Below are positions 35,481-43,876 of a stretch of DNA of 64,000 bases, in pieces (positions within the stretch are counted from its first letter, which is position 1; every line of letters begins with the position of its first letter). Under the pieces are notes generated by a model. That model was not told the DNA's origin and did not search any database. It saw only the letters and a list, made by a program, of their open reading frames with translations. The stretch spans positions 1,178,001 through 1,242,000 of the forward strand of contig NZ_CP023690.1 in assembly GCF_008704795.1 (NCBI RefSeq), written 5' to 3'. Both the position numbers and the translations under genes were made by a program. The stretch is from Streptomyces spectabilis. GTDB taxonomy: Bacteria; Actinomycetota; Actinomycetes; Streptomycetales; Streptomycetaceae.

Positions 35481-36755
35481 TCACGGATGGTGCGGGGTGA
35501 ACTCCACCGGCAGCCGGTCCAGGCGTATCTCCCAGCTGGAGGCCGTGGCCGTCAGCTCTTCGGGGGTGACGGCCAGGCGCAGGCCGTGCAGACGGTGCAA
35601 CAGGACGTCGACGGCCGTCTCGATGATGGCTTGGCCCACCCCCTGGCCGGGGCACTCGTGCGAGCCTCCGCTGAAGGCGAGGTGTGCTTTGTTGCCGTGC
35701 AGCGCCGCCGTGGCGTCCGGCCGGACACCGGGGTCGCGGTTGCCGGCGGCCAGACCCAGGACCAGCAGGTCGCCCGCCTTCACCTGGTGCCCGCCGAGCT
35801 CCACGTCCGCCGTGGCGAACCGGCCCGGCAGGACGGCGAGCGGCGGCTTGTTCCACATGACCTCTTCCACCACCGCTGAGATGTTCAACTGCCCGCTGAC
35901 GAGGCCCGCCAGGTGCGAGGGGTGGGTGAGCACCAGCTGGAGAACCCGGGCCAGCAGGTTGCTGGTGGTGGTGTGCGCGGCGATCAGGACGAGACGCAGA
36001 TGGCTGAGCACCTCGCTGTCGTCGAGATCCGCAGGGTGCTCCAGGAGACCGGTGGTGAAGTCCGCGCCCGGCTCGTCGCGCTTGCGCTCGGCGAGCTCGC
36101 CGAGGATCTTCATGATGCGGTCGTTGTGCGCGAGAGCCTCCTCGCCGCCCTTGATGACCTGAGCACAGGAGACCGCCAGTTGCCGCCCTTCGCTCTCCGC
36201 GAGGCCGAACACCCGGGTCAGGACGAGCATCGGCAGGTACTCGGCGTACTGACTCACGAGGTCGGCGTGGCCGTCGGACGCGAACGCGTCGATCTGCTTG
36301 GTGGCGAAGTGCGTGACATGGCGGCGGATGCCGCGGCCCGCGACGGCCTGGATGCTGTCGGTGACAGCGGCACGCAGCCGCCGGTGCGGCTCGCCCTCCT
36401 GGGAGACGCAGTCGGGACGCCAGCCCACCATCTGAATCAGCGGTGACGTCTCCTCGACGCGGCCCTCCTTCCAGTTCCGCCAGATGCGTGAATCGCGGGT
36501 GAACTGCCGCGGGTTCTCCAGGACCCGGCGGTTCTCGCGGTAGCCAAGCACCAGCCAGGCGGGCACGTCGCCTTCGAGCAGGACGGGCGCCAACGCGCCG
36601 TACCGCTCGCGCAGACGGGCGTAGATGGCGTACGGATCGCTCGCCGCACCCTCGCCGTACAGGCGCGTCACGCTGTCGGGTCCGCCGTGTGCGACGGGGC
36701 AGCCGGAGGCGGCCGCTTCCGTGGCGGGGGCGTCGGGCGGGTTCGGGGCGTTCAT
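35481..36755 (-). CDS. cvnE: Conservon cytochrome P450 lacking ExxR (CvnE, CYP157-like)
   Basis: A 424-residue P450, last gene of the conservon. The haem loop FSGGSHECPG (361-370) retains Cys368. The K-helix reads E297-E-V-M-W301, so the near-universal ExxR arginine is absent. The I-helix reads AAHTTT (259-264), with His replacing the usual acidic residue. Loss of ExxR is the published hallmark of the Streptomyces CYP157 family, whose members sit in conservons. Its ATG overlaps the CvnD stop by 4 bases (ATGA), so translation is coupled. It converges on the terpene synthase. The substrate is unknown. Confidence 0.88.
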   Translation of the reverse strand: MNAPNPPDAPATEAAASGCPVAHGGPDSVTRLYGEGAASDPYAIYARLRERYGALAPVLLEGDVPAWLVLGYRENRRVLENPRQFTRDSRIWRNWKEGRVEETSPLIQMVGWRPDCVSQEGEPHRRLRAAVTDSIQAVAGRGIRRHVTHFATKQIDAFASDGHADLVSQYAEYLPMLVLTRVFGLAESEGRQLAVSCAQVIKGGEEALAHNDRIMKILGELAERKRDEPGADFTTGLLEHPADLDDSEVLSHLRLVLIAAHTTTSNLLARVLQLVLTHPSHLAGLVSGQLNISAVVEEVMWNKPPLAVLPGRFATADVELGGHQVKAGDLLVLGLAAGNRDPGVRPDATAALHGNKAHLAFSGGSHECPGQGVGQAIIETAVDVLLHRLHGLRLAVTPEELTATASSWEIRLDRLPVEFTPHHP

Positions 36756-37372
36756 CGGGGCTCCACGGCGGCGGCCGAGCGTTCCTTGAGGTGGCGGATC
36801 AGGGCGATGAGGACGTCGCGGCTGGACGCGCGGTCGCGGGCGTCGCAGGTGATGACCGGGGTGTGCGCGGGGATGTCGAGCGCTTCCCTCACCTCGTCGA
36901 CGGGGTGTTCCGTGGAGTCGGGGAAGACGTTGAGGGCGATGACGAACGGCACGTTCTGCCGCTCCATCTCCTCGATGGCCCGGAAGCTGGACGCGAGCCG
37001 GCGCGTGTCGACCAGGACCACCGCTCCCAGGGCGCCCTTGAACAGGCCGTTCCACAGGAACCAGAACCGCTCCTGGCCCGGCGTGCCGAAGAGGTAGAGG
37101 ACCAGCCGGTCGTTGAGGCCGATGCGGCCGAAGTCGAGGCTGACCGTGGTCTCTTGCTTGTCCGCGACGCCGATGAGGTGGTCGACGCCGGCGCTGGCCT
37201 GGGTGAGGGTCTCCTCGGTGGTGAGCGGTCTGATGTCGCTCACGGAGCGCACCATCGTGGTCTTGCCGGTGCCGAAGCCTCCGGCGATCATCACTTTGAC
37301 CGAGCGGGTGCCCGCGGGCAGCGTGGCATCGGCCGCCGCCTCGTACGGACGGTCAAAGCCTTTCGAGTCCAC
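36752..37372 (-). CDS. cvnD: Conservon small GTPase (CvnD)
   Basis: A 206-residue Ras-like ATP/GTP-binding protein. The P-loop is GGFGTGKTT near residue 30, GTPGQERFWFLW is the switch II region and the guanine-specificity region follows VIALNVF. These GTPases act with the roadblock protein downstream of the sensor kinase in a membrane complex likened to eukaryotic GPCR/G-protein systems. GTG start with AGGAGG 6 bases upstream. It overlaps the CvnC gene by 20 bases and the P450 by 4. Confidence 0.93.
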   Translation of the reverse strand: MDSKGFDRPYEAAADATLPAGTRSVKVMIAGGFGTGKTTMVRSVSDIRPLTTEETLTQASAGVDHLIGVADKQETTVSLDFGRIGLNDRLVLYLFGTPGQERFWFLWNGLFKGALGAVVLVDTRRLASSFRAIEEMERQNVPFVIALNVFPDSTEHPVDEVREALDIPAHTPVITCDARDRASSRDVLIALIRHLKERSAAAVEPR

Positions 37373-37739
37373 TGAGTACCTCCTCGAGGAGCGCGATGTC
37401 CGGCCCGCGGCCGGACGCGGAAGAAACCGGGATGGGGTCACGGGCCTCCACCCGGCCCGCCTCCAGCAGGTCGGTCACCAGCACCGCGAGGATGTTGAAC
37501 GGCAGCCCGAGGTGGGCGCCCAGCTCGGCCACCGACAGCGGGTCGCGGCACCGGCGCACGATCTCCTCGTGCTCGGCCTGCGAGCCGGGCGCGGGCGCGG
37601 TGCGCGAGTCGGTCCGGGAAACGATGAGCGTCGCCACGTCGAGCCCTGCCGCCGGTCCACCCGGTCCGCTGCGGCCGCCGGTGAGGACGTAGTAGCGCTC
37701 GAGACCGGACGGGTCCGTGGGCCGGTGGGGACGGCTCAT
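37353..37739 (-). CDS. cvnC: Conservon DUF742 protein (CvnC)
   Basis: A 128-residue DUF742 protein with the RYYVLTGGRSGPG segment near residue 15, the winged-HTH-like LSVAELGAHLGLPFNILAVLVTDLLEAG, and the closing ALLEEVLSGLERL. It is an expected component of the CvnA-D complex. The start overlaps the CvnB stop by 4 bases and its end overlaps cvnD by 20. Confidence 0.93.
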   Translation of the reverse strand: MSRPHRPTDPSGLERYYVLTGGRSGPGGPAAGLDVATLIVSRTDSRTAPAPGSQAEHEEIVRRCRDPLSVAELGAHLGLPFNILAVLVTDLLEAGRVEARDPIPVSSASGRGPDIALLEEVLSGLERL

Positions 37740-38146
37740 CCAGGCTGCTCCTCCCGGCGCGGCGTCGTGCCGAGGAGCTCTCCCATCCGGCGGGACAGGT
37801 CCCGCATCTGGTGGCCGAGCAGCCCTTGGTCGAGCCCCTCCTTGGCGAGCACCCCGAGATACGTCTCCACCCCGGCGCGGACCACGAAGAGGTGTCCGCC
37901 GTCCACCTCGATCATGGCGAGGCGCAGCTGGCCCCCGTACTTGGGGAACTGTTCGGCCACGGGCTGGGCGAGGGCCTGGAGCCCGGCGACCACCGCGGCG
38001 AAGCGGTCGACGTCGTCGGGGTCCTCGGCCCCGTAGGAGGTGATGGCCTTGCCGTCGCTGGACGCCACCAGGGCGAAGCGGATCTCCTGGATGCTCTCCG
38101 TCAGGTCGCGCAGGGCCCAGCTCACATCGGTCTCGTGCTGCGTCAT
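37736..38146 (-). CDS. cvnB: Conservon roadblock/LC7 protein (CvnB)
   Basis: A 136-residue roadblock-domain protein (LRDLTESIQEIRFALVASSDGKAI, then FVVRAGVETYLGVLA). Roadblock proteins act as GTPase partners, here for CvnD. The ATG at 38146 follows GAGGG; four bases separate it from the CvnA stop. Start choice is supported by the conserved MTQ-type beginning. Confidence 0.93.
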   Translation of the reverse strand: MTQHETDVSWALRDLTESIQEIRFALVASSDGKAITSYGAEDPDDVDRFAAVVAGLQALAQPVAEQFPKYGGQLRLAMIEVDGGHLFVVRAGVETYLGVLAKEGLDQGLLGHQMRDLSRRMGELLGTTPRREEQPG

Positions 38147-38150
38147 GCGG

Positions 38151-39728
38151 CTAGTCCCTCTCATCCGTGCGGTCGGTGCCGCGGGGCTCATCGGTCTCGC
38201 GCCCCGCGGTCGCGAAGGCCGCGAGGCCGGTGAAGGACGCGTCCGGCGGTACGGCGGGCCGCGTGGGGACCGTCTCCCCGGCCGGGGGCGCGGCGGCCGC
38301 GGCGGCTCCTGCCGTCTCGGCTTCCCGGGGGCCGCGCGCGCCGCTCCGGCGCCGCTTGGGCAGTCCGCCCGCCGTGGTATCCGGATCAGGCGCGGTGGTA
38401 GCGCGCCCTTCCGGCGGCGCGGACGTGTCCTGCGCCGCGGGCACGGCGGCGGCCGGGCGCGGCTCGGTGACGGGCGCGGTCGGCAGGGCGCTGAAGTACT
38501 TGTGCGGGACGACCACGACGACGGAGGTGCCGAGCCACGGGGAGTCCGCGAAGGTCACGCGGATGCCGTACTTGCGGCTGAGGGTGCCCACGACCCGCAG
38601 GCCGAGGTGGGCGTCCTCGGACAGGCCGCCGAGGCCGGGGCCCGCGGCGACGCCGTCGAGCGAGGCGAGCGCCTGCTGCTTCTTCTCGTCGCTCAGGCCC
38701 TTGCCCGCGTCCTGGATCTCGATGCCCACTCCGTTGGGCACCTCCTTGCCGGTGACGATCACCGGCTCGGTGGGCGGCGAGTAGCGGGCCGCGTTGTCCA
38801 GAAGGTGGGCGCAGATCAGCGTGAGGTGGTCCACCAGGCCCCCGTCGACGCCGAGTTCGGGAAGCTGGCGCACCTGGACGCGGTCGTAGTCCTTGATGCG
38901 GCCGATGCCCCCGCGCACCACGCTGAGCAGGCGCTGCGGCTCCTGCCACTGGCGTCCTGGCCGGTCGGAACCGCCGAGGACGCCGATGCTCGCGGCGAGG
39001 CAGTCGGCGGGGCCGATCGCCTGGTCGAGCTCCATGAGGCCCTGGGCGACGGCGGGCAGCCGACCGTGCTCGCCCTGCATCTCGTGCAGCCGGCCGCGGA
39101 TCTTGCCGGTGAGGACGTGCAGGCGGCTGCCGATGCTGATGACGGCCTGCTCGGCGGAGGTGCTGCGGTTGAGCTCCTCCTCGACGGCGATCAGGCCGGT
39201 CCGCAGGACCTTGCGCAGCTCCTTCCTGAACTCCGGTGACACATCGGTCTCCTGAGCCAGGGACGGCAGCACGTCGTCGATGGCCTCGCCCGCGCGCAGC
39301 CCGCTCAGGGCGGTGGGCAGGAAGTCGTCGCCGAGCTTGGCGACCAGCTCCTGCTGGCGGTTCAGGCGCCACTGCCAGGCCTTGACCTCGTCGGCGAGGC
39401 GGGCCTCCAGGACGGTCCGCTCGGCGGCGTGCCGCTGCTCCATCGCGGCCGCGTGCCGCTGCCACTGCTCGGCCTGCTCGATCCTCGCGGTGTGCACCTC
39501 GGCGGTGGCCCGGCCCAGTTCCGCTCGCGAACGCAGCAGCAGCCGCACGCACAGCGAGGCGGTCACCGTCACACCGGCTCCCACGAGAGCGGCGGGCAGG
39601 CGCGCCGGGTCCGACGCGGCCGCCGCGGCGGCGACCGTCCCCGCCCCCGTGCCGAACGGCAGGAGCCACCAGGCGTACAAGCCCTTTGAACCTCGGGCCT
39701 CCGCCGGTGGCGGAGTGGCAAGTTCCAT
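38151..39728 (-). CDS. cvnA: Conservon sensor histidine kinase-like protein (CvnA)
   Basis: A 525-residue membrane sensor. Two transmembrane segments lie at ~20-70 (LLPFGTGAGTVAAAAAA and AALVGAGVTVTASLCVRLLL), then a coiled-coil linker rich in Glu/Arg, then a HATPase_c domain with N box LLDNAARYSPP and G boxes DAGKGLS and HLGLRVVG. A classical phospho-accepting His motif is not obvious, which is usual for CvnA. The C-terminal ~110 residues are Pro/Ala-rich. ATG 39728 has GAGG 6 bases upstream. It heads the five-gene conservon. Confidence 0.92.
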   Translation of the reverse strand: MELATPPPAEARGSKGLYAWWLLPFGTGAGTVAAAAAASDPARLPAALVGAGVTVTASLCVRLLLRSRAELGRATAEVHTARIEQAEQWQRHAAAMEQRHAAERTVLEARLADEVKAWQWRLNRQQELVAKLGDDFLPTALSGLRAGEAIDDVLPSLAQETDVSPEFRKELRKVLRTGLIAVEEELNRSTSAEQAVISIGSRLHVLTGKIRGRLHEMQGEHGRLPAVAQGLMELDQAIGPADCLAASIGVLGGSDRPGRQWQEPQRLLSVVRGGIGRIKDYDRVQVRQLPELGVDGGLVDHLTLICAHLLDNAARYSPPTEPVIVTGKEVPNGVGIEIQDAGKGLSDEKKQQALASLDGVAAGPGLGGLSEDAHLGLRVVGTLSRKYGIRVTFADSPWLGTSVVVVVPHKYFSALPTAPVTEPRPAAAVPAAQDTSAPPEGRATTAPDPDTTAGGLPKRRRSGARGPREAETAGAAAAAAPPAGETVPTRPAVPPDASFTGLAAFATAGRETDEPRGTDRTDERD

Positions 39729-40163
39729 CTGCATCCTCACACCAACGCGGTCGAACAGGAGACAACCAACTGGATGGCCGCGCTCGTCGCCGGAAGCGCG
39801 CGCCGCAGCACGACAACCTCCCGGCCACCTGCGAGATCCCCCATGCGACGGCGCGACAGCACGGCATGACGCGACGGAGCGCGATCGCGTCAACACGCCA
39901 CGCCGCAACGGAGCTTATCGGGTGAACGGGGATGTGGATCAACCCGGTCCGGTAGGTGCTACCGGGCGGTAGGGGGACTTTCGGCCGAGATCGTTCGGTG
40001 GCTTGCGCCGCGCCGACAGCCCTCATCGATGGTGTGCACACACGGTGGCCGGGCGGGTACGGCGGCCGCGAGAGCGCACCGCACGGGCCGGGAAGTCCCC
40101 GCAGGGCTCGTCTCCCCGACCCGTGTGCGTCCGCAAGCTTGGCCAGTTCCCGGCGGTCGCCGA
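39729..40163. other. Intergenic region upstream of the conservon
   Basis: This 435-base gap holds the promoter of the conservon and the 3' side of the LacI gene. No open frame has family similarity, and I see no tRNA, strong palindrome or repeat. GC falls slightly around 39880-39910. Confidence 0.4.
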
Positions 40164-41243
40164 TCAGCCGCCGTACTCGACCAGTTCGGTCGCGAGCACC
40201 ACCCGGCGCGTGCTCGGGGGCGGGCCGGTCGCCGGGTCGTGGGCTCGTGTGCGGGCGCGGAGCAAGCGGCCTGCCTCGCGGCCGAGTTCGTCGCTGTCGT
40301 AGGCGACCAGAGTGAGGGGCAGGCCGAGGGCGTCGGCCAGTTCGAAGTCGTCGAAGCCCGCGAGGGCGGCGGCGGAGCGGGTCGCGCGCAGGGCCCTGAA
40401 CGCCCCTATGGTGTTGCGGTTGTTGGAGCAGAACAGGGCCGTGGGCGGGTCCGGCAGGCGAAGGAGCGCGGCGGCCGCGCGCTCCGCCTGGTGGGGCTGG
40501 GTCTGGCCCTGGCGCACGTACCGCTCGTCGGCGGGCAGGCCCGCAGCGGCGAGGGCGGAGCGGTAGCCGCGCAGCCGCTCGGTGCCGGTGTAGACGGCGG
40601 GGGGCGAGCCGAGGAAGCCGATGCGGCGGTGGCCGCGCGCGATCAGGCGCGCGGTGGCGTCCCGGGCGCCGCCGAAGTCGTCGACCAGGACGCAGTCCGC
40701 GGCGAAGCCCTCGGGCGGGCGGCTGGCGAGGACCACGGGGACGCCCTCGGCGGCCGCGGCGGCGAGATGGCGCTGGTCGTCCCCCGCGGGCACGGCGATG
40801 ATGCCGTCCACGCGGCGCCCCACCAGGTCGGCGACCAGGTCCCGTTCGGCGTCCAGGTCCTGCCGGGTGTTGCCTATGACCGTCTTGAGGCCGTCGGGGG
40901 CGAGCACGGCGTCGACGCCGAGGGCGAGCCGGGAGTAGAAGGGGTTGGCGAGGTTGGTGACCACCAGGCCGACGAGGCCCGTCCCGCGGCCCAGGCGCAG
41001 CCGGCGGGCCAGTTCGTTGGGCCGGTAGCCGAGGGCGGCGGCGGCCGCGCGGACCCGGTCGCGGGTGGCCGGGTGGACGCGGGGGTCGTCGCGCAGCACC
41101 CGCGACGCGGTCATGGCGCTGACCCCGGCCCGCTCGGCGACGTCCCGGAGGGTGGCCTTGCCGCTCCTGGACTCGCGCGCGGCGGGGCCGCCGCCCTCGG
41201 GCGCTCCCGCCCCGCTCTCGGGCCCATGCGGAGTTCCGGGCAT
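40164..41243 (-). CDS. LacI-family repressor of the mannoside operon
   Basis: A 359-residue repressor. The HTH (ATLRDVAERAGVSAMTASRVL) with a hinge helix after NELARRLRLGRG is followed by the sugar-binding domain (GLVGLVVTNLANPFYSRLA, CVLVDDFGGARDATARLIARGHRRIGFLG). It is the last gene of the seven-gene operon that starts at 50173, 43 bases after the ROK gene. It probably binds the GTGTTA..TAACAC site upstream of the operon and releases it on binding a mannoside or mannose-derived inducer. Confidence 0.9.
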   Translation of the reverse strand: MPGTPHGPESGAGAPEGGGPAARESRSGKATLRDVAERAGVSAMTASRVLRDDPRVHPATRDRVRAAAAALGYRPNELARRLRLGRGTGLVGLVVTNLANPFYSRLALGVDAVLAPDGLKTVIGNTRQDLDAERDLVADLVGRRVDGIIAVPAGDDQRHLAAAAAEGVPVVLASRPPEGFAADCVLVDDFGGARDATARLIARGHRRIGFLGSPPAVYTGTERLRGYRSALAAAGLPADERYVRQGQTQPHQAERAAAALLRLPDPPTALFCSNNRNTIGAFRALRATRSAAALAGFDDFELADALGLPLTLVAYDSDELGREAGRLLRARTRAHDPATGPPPSTRRVVLATELVEYGG

Positions 41244-41286
41244 GATGACCTTCCCTTTCCCACTGCGCGGTGTTCCCCGCCGCGGC

Positions 41287-42147
41287 CTACCGCGGCACGG
41301 TGTCCCGGCCCGCCGCGTGGAGCGCCGCCCCCACCAGCGCCGCGTCCCCGCCGATGGCGGCCGCGCGCAGGTCGGCCGGGGTGTCCCCCAGGCCGTCGCG
41401 CAGGGCCGGACCGACGAGGTCCCAGGACGCGGCCATGCCGCCGCCCACGATAAGCGCCGAGGCCCCGAACTCCCGGACGTACGGCGCGAGTACGACGCCG
41501 AGAGGGCGCAGGCAGTCGTGCAGGACGCGGGCGGCTCGGGCTTCGCCCGCGCGGGCGCGGGCGGCGATGTCCCGCACGTCCGCGTCGCGGTCGCCGTAGC
41601 GGGCGATGACGGCGCGGCGCGAGACGGTGTCCTCCAGCGGGCGGCCCTCGGCCCGGGTGAGGTCGATGCGGCCGAGCGGCGGCACGCCGGGCCCGTCGTG
41701 GCATGCGGCGCCGTCGGCGAGGAAGGCCGAGCCGACGCCCGTGCCGAGGGTGACGCCGACGCATCTGCGGTGGCCGCGCGCGGCGCCCGCGTGCCACTCG
41801 CCGAGCGCGAAGGCGTGCGCGTCGTTGAGGAACGCCACGCCCGCGGGCCGGGGCCGGACGCCGTCGAGCAGGACCGACCCCACGTCGATGCCGTACAGGT
41901 CGTCGAACTTGCCGACGCCCTCGTAGCGGGCGACGCCCTCGTCGTAGTCGAAGGGGCCGGGCAGGGCGACGCCCCACAGGTCGCCCGCCGCCGCGTCGAG
42001 GTCGGTGGCGCAGCGCACCACGGCGCCGAGGACGTGCTCGGCGCTGCCGCGCGCGTTCAGGGAGCGGCGCACCCGGCGGACGACGCGGGAGGCGTCGACG
42101 AGGGCGGCCGTCACATGGGTGCCGCCCAGTTCCAGGACGGCTCTCAT
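41287..42147 (-). CDS. ROK-family sugar kinase-like protein
   Basis: A 286-residue ROK/actin-fold protein. The phosphate-binding start is LELGGTHVTAALVD. The catalytic region AFLNDAHAFALGEW holds the Asp, and TLGTGVGSAFLADG is the ROK signature strand. The cysteine-rich zinc motif of many ROK kinases is not visible. Placed between mannose-6-phosphate isomerase and the repressor, it probably phosphorylates mannose released by the alpha-mannosidase. Its ATG overlaps the isomerase stop by 4 bases. Confidence 0.85.
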   Translation of the reverse strand: MRAVLELGGTHVTAALVDASRVVRRVRRSLNARGSAEHVLGAVVRCATDLDAAAGDLWGVALPGPFDYDEGVARYEGVGKFDDLYGIDVGSVLLDGVRPRPAGVAFLNDAHAFALGEWHAGAARGHRRCVGVTLGTGVGSAFLADGAACHDGPGVPPLGRIDLTRAEGRPLEDTVSRRAVIARYGDRDADVRDIAARARAGEARAARVLHDCLRPLGVVLAPYVREFGASALIVGGGMAASWDLVGPALRDGLGDTPADLRAAAIGGDAALVGAALHAAGRDTVPR

Positions 42148-43838
42148 GAGCGGTCCGCGGCGCTCGCGCGGACCAGCGCCTTGACGACCCGCACGGGGCC
42201 GCCGCGGGCGGCGACGCGGTACGGGCCGACGGCCGCGGGGACCGTCAGGGTCTCCGCGTACGACAGCGGATGCCGGTCGCCCGCCGCCGTGCGGAGTTCC
42301 ACGCCCTCGCCGTCCACGACGTTCAGGACGTGGAAGCGCCCGGCGGTGTCGTCGGTGGCCTCGGCGTCGGCGTCCAGGGTGAAGCGCCGCACTTCGTAGA
42401 ACATCTCGTCCAGGGCGCCGATGACCTCCTCGCGCCAGCCGGGTCCCGAGCGCAGGACGCGCGGCTCCTGGACCAGGTCGTGGGCCACGGCATCGCCGCG
42501 CCGCGCGGTGTCCAGGTTCGCGAGGCCGTGCTCGTAGGGCAGCGCGCGCGGCCTGCCGTCGGCGTCGGGACGCAGCCAGTCGTAGAAGCGCAGGCTGTAG
42601 AGGTACGGCGTGGCGCTGATCTCCAGGACGAGGTTGCCCGCGCCGCTGGCGTGCGGGGTGCCCGCGGGGATGAGGAAGAGGCGGCCCCGCTCGGCGGGGA
42701 AGGTGAGGACGTGGTCCTCGGGATCCATGGGCACGCCGTCCTTGGCGGCCTCCTCGACCTCCTTGCGGAACAGATCGGCGTCGGCGTCCTCGCGCAGGCC
42801 GAGGAAGACGCGCGCGCCGGGCCCGCCGACCGTCATGTAGTACGACTCGTGCTGGGTGTACGGCCAGCCGAAGCGCTCGCGCATGTACCGCTCGCGCGGG
42901 TGGCAGTGCACGGACAGATTCCCGCCGTCGACGGTGTCCAGGTAGTCGAAGCGGATCGGGAAGGAGGTGCCGAAGCGGGCGTGCGCGTCGGCGCCGAGCA
43001 TCTCCTCCGGGTGCAGGACGCACAGGAGCTGGAAGGGTATTTCGGCCTGGCGGCCGGGTCCGGTCCCGATGAGGATGCCGGATTCGGGAGCGATGAGTTC
43101 GTAGCCGAGTGCCGTGTTGCGGGCACCCGCGTCGAAGCCGAGCCGCCGCTGCGCCCAATGGCCGCCCCAGGGCGTGGAGTTGAAGTACGGGCGGGTGCGC
43201 ACCGGTCTACGGGCGAGGTCGGCGAGGGTGGCGCGCAGGCCCGTGCCGTCGAGGTGGACCGGCCGGTCGGGGTCCTGGACGTCGAGCCAGGCGTCGACGC
43301 GCGGGGCGAGGGCGTCGCGGTGCCGGTCGAGGACGGGCCAGTCGACGTAGAAGAGCCGCCTCAGGTCGCCGGGTTCGTGCGGAAGGCCCAGATTGCGGCC
43401 GGTGCCCGCGGCGACGGCGGCCTCCGCGTGCCGTTTGGGCACGTCGGCGTACCACAGGACGTCGTGGGGGACGAGCGACGCGCCGGGGCCGTACACGAGG
43501 CGGTACTCCCCCGGCGGCCCGTCCGCGCCGGGCAGTTCGTCGAAGAGGTCGCTGAGGGGGTTGTCGGCGAGCTTGCAGTAGTGGGGATCGCCGGAGCCGT
43601 CCTCGGTGCGCTCGCGGACAGTGCCCGGCGGGGCGTAGTGCGCGCGCACGTCCAGCGTCCGCACGGGTGCGGCGAGATGCTCGACGAGGCGGGACGCGAG
43701 GCGGTCGAAGTCCACGGACGGGGGCCCCTCCACGGCCACCGTCCGTGGACACCCCGGCAGTTGTGCGGCCACGGCGGGCCAGCCGGTGGCCATCACGGCC
43801 CCGGGCGCGGGGCCGTAACGAGGGTCGAGCCGGTACAC
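42144..43838 (-). CDS. manA: Class I mannose-6-phosphate isomerase-like protein
   Basis: A 564-residue cupin protein. The zinc-site region NLSVHCHPRERYMRERFG and the second cupin motif IPAGTPHASGAGNLVLEIS match class I mannose-6-phosphate isomerases, as do PYFNSTPWGGHW and QAEIPFQLLCVLHPEE. An unusual ~190-residue N-terminal extension contains VAVEGPPSVDFDRLASRLVEHL and looks like a degenerate nucleotide-binding or kinase-like domain. It would convert mannose-6-P to fructose-6-P. GTG start with GGAG 3 bases upstream. Coupled to the ROK gene. Confidence 0.86.
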   Translation of the reverse strand: MYRLDPRYGPAPGAVMATGWPAVAAQLPGCPRTVAVEGPPSVDFDRLASRLVEHLAAPVRTLDVRAHYAPPGTVRERTEDGSGDPHYCKLADNPLSDLFDELPGADGPPGEYRLVYGPGASLVPHDVLWYADVPKRHAEAAVAAGTGRNLGLPHEPGDLRRLFYVDWPVLDRHRDALAPRVDAWLDVQDPDRPVHLDGTGLRATLADLARRPVRTRPYFNSTPWGGHWAQRRLGFDAGARNTALGYELIAPESGILIGTGPGRQAEIPFQLLCVLHPEEMLGADAHARFGTSFPIRFDYLDTVDGGNLSVHCHPRERYMRERFGWPYTQHESYYMTVGGPGARVFLGLREDADADLFRKEVEEAAKDGVPMDPEDHVLTFPAERGRLFLIPAGTPHASGAGNLVLEISATPYLYSLRFYDWLRPDADGRPRALPYEHGLANLDTARRGDAVAHDLVQEPRVLRSGPGWREEVIGALDEMFYEVRRFTLDADAEATDDTAGRFHVLNVVDGEGVELRTAAGDRHPLSYAETLTVPAAVGPYRVAARGGPVRVVKALVRASAADRS

Positions 43839-43876
43839 ACGGTCTCCTTACCGCTGCGACAGCGACGGGCCGGCTC

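Noticed and set aside
42148..43158. Long N-terminal extension of the ROK-like protein
   Set aside because: The extension lies in the wrong frame across the isomerase gene. The ROK phosphate-binding motif begins right at ATG 42147, which overlaps the isomerase stop.
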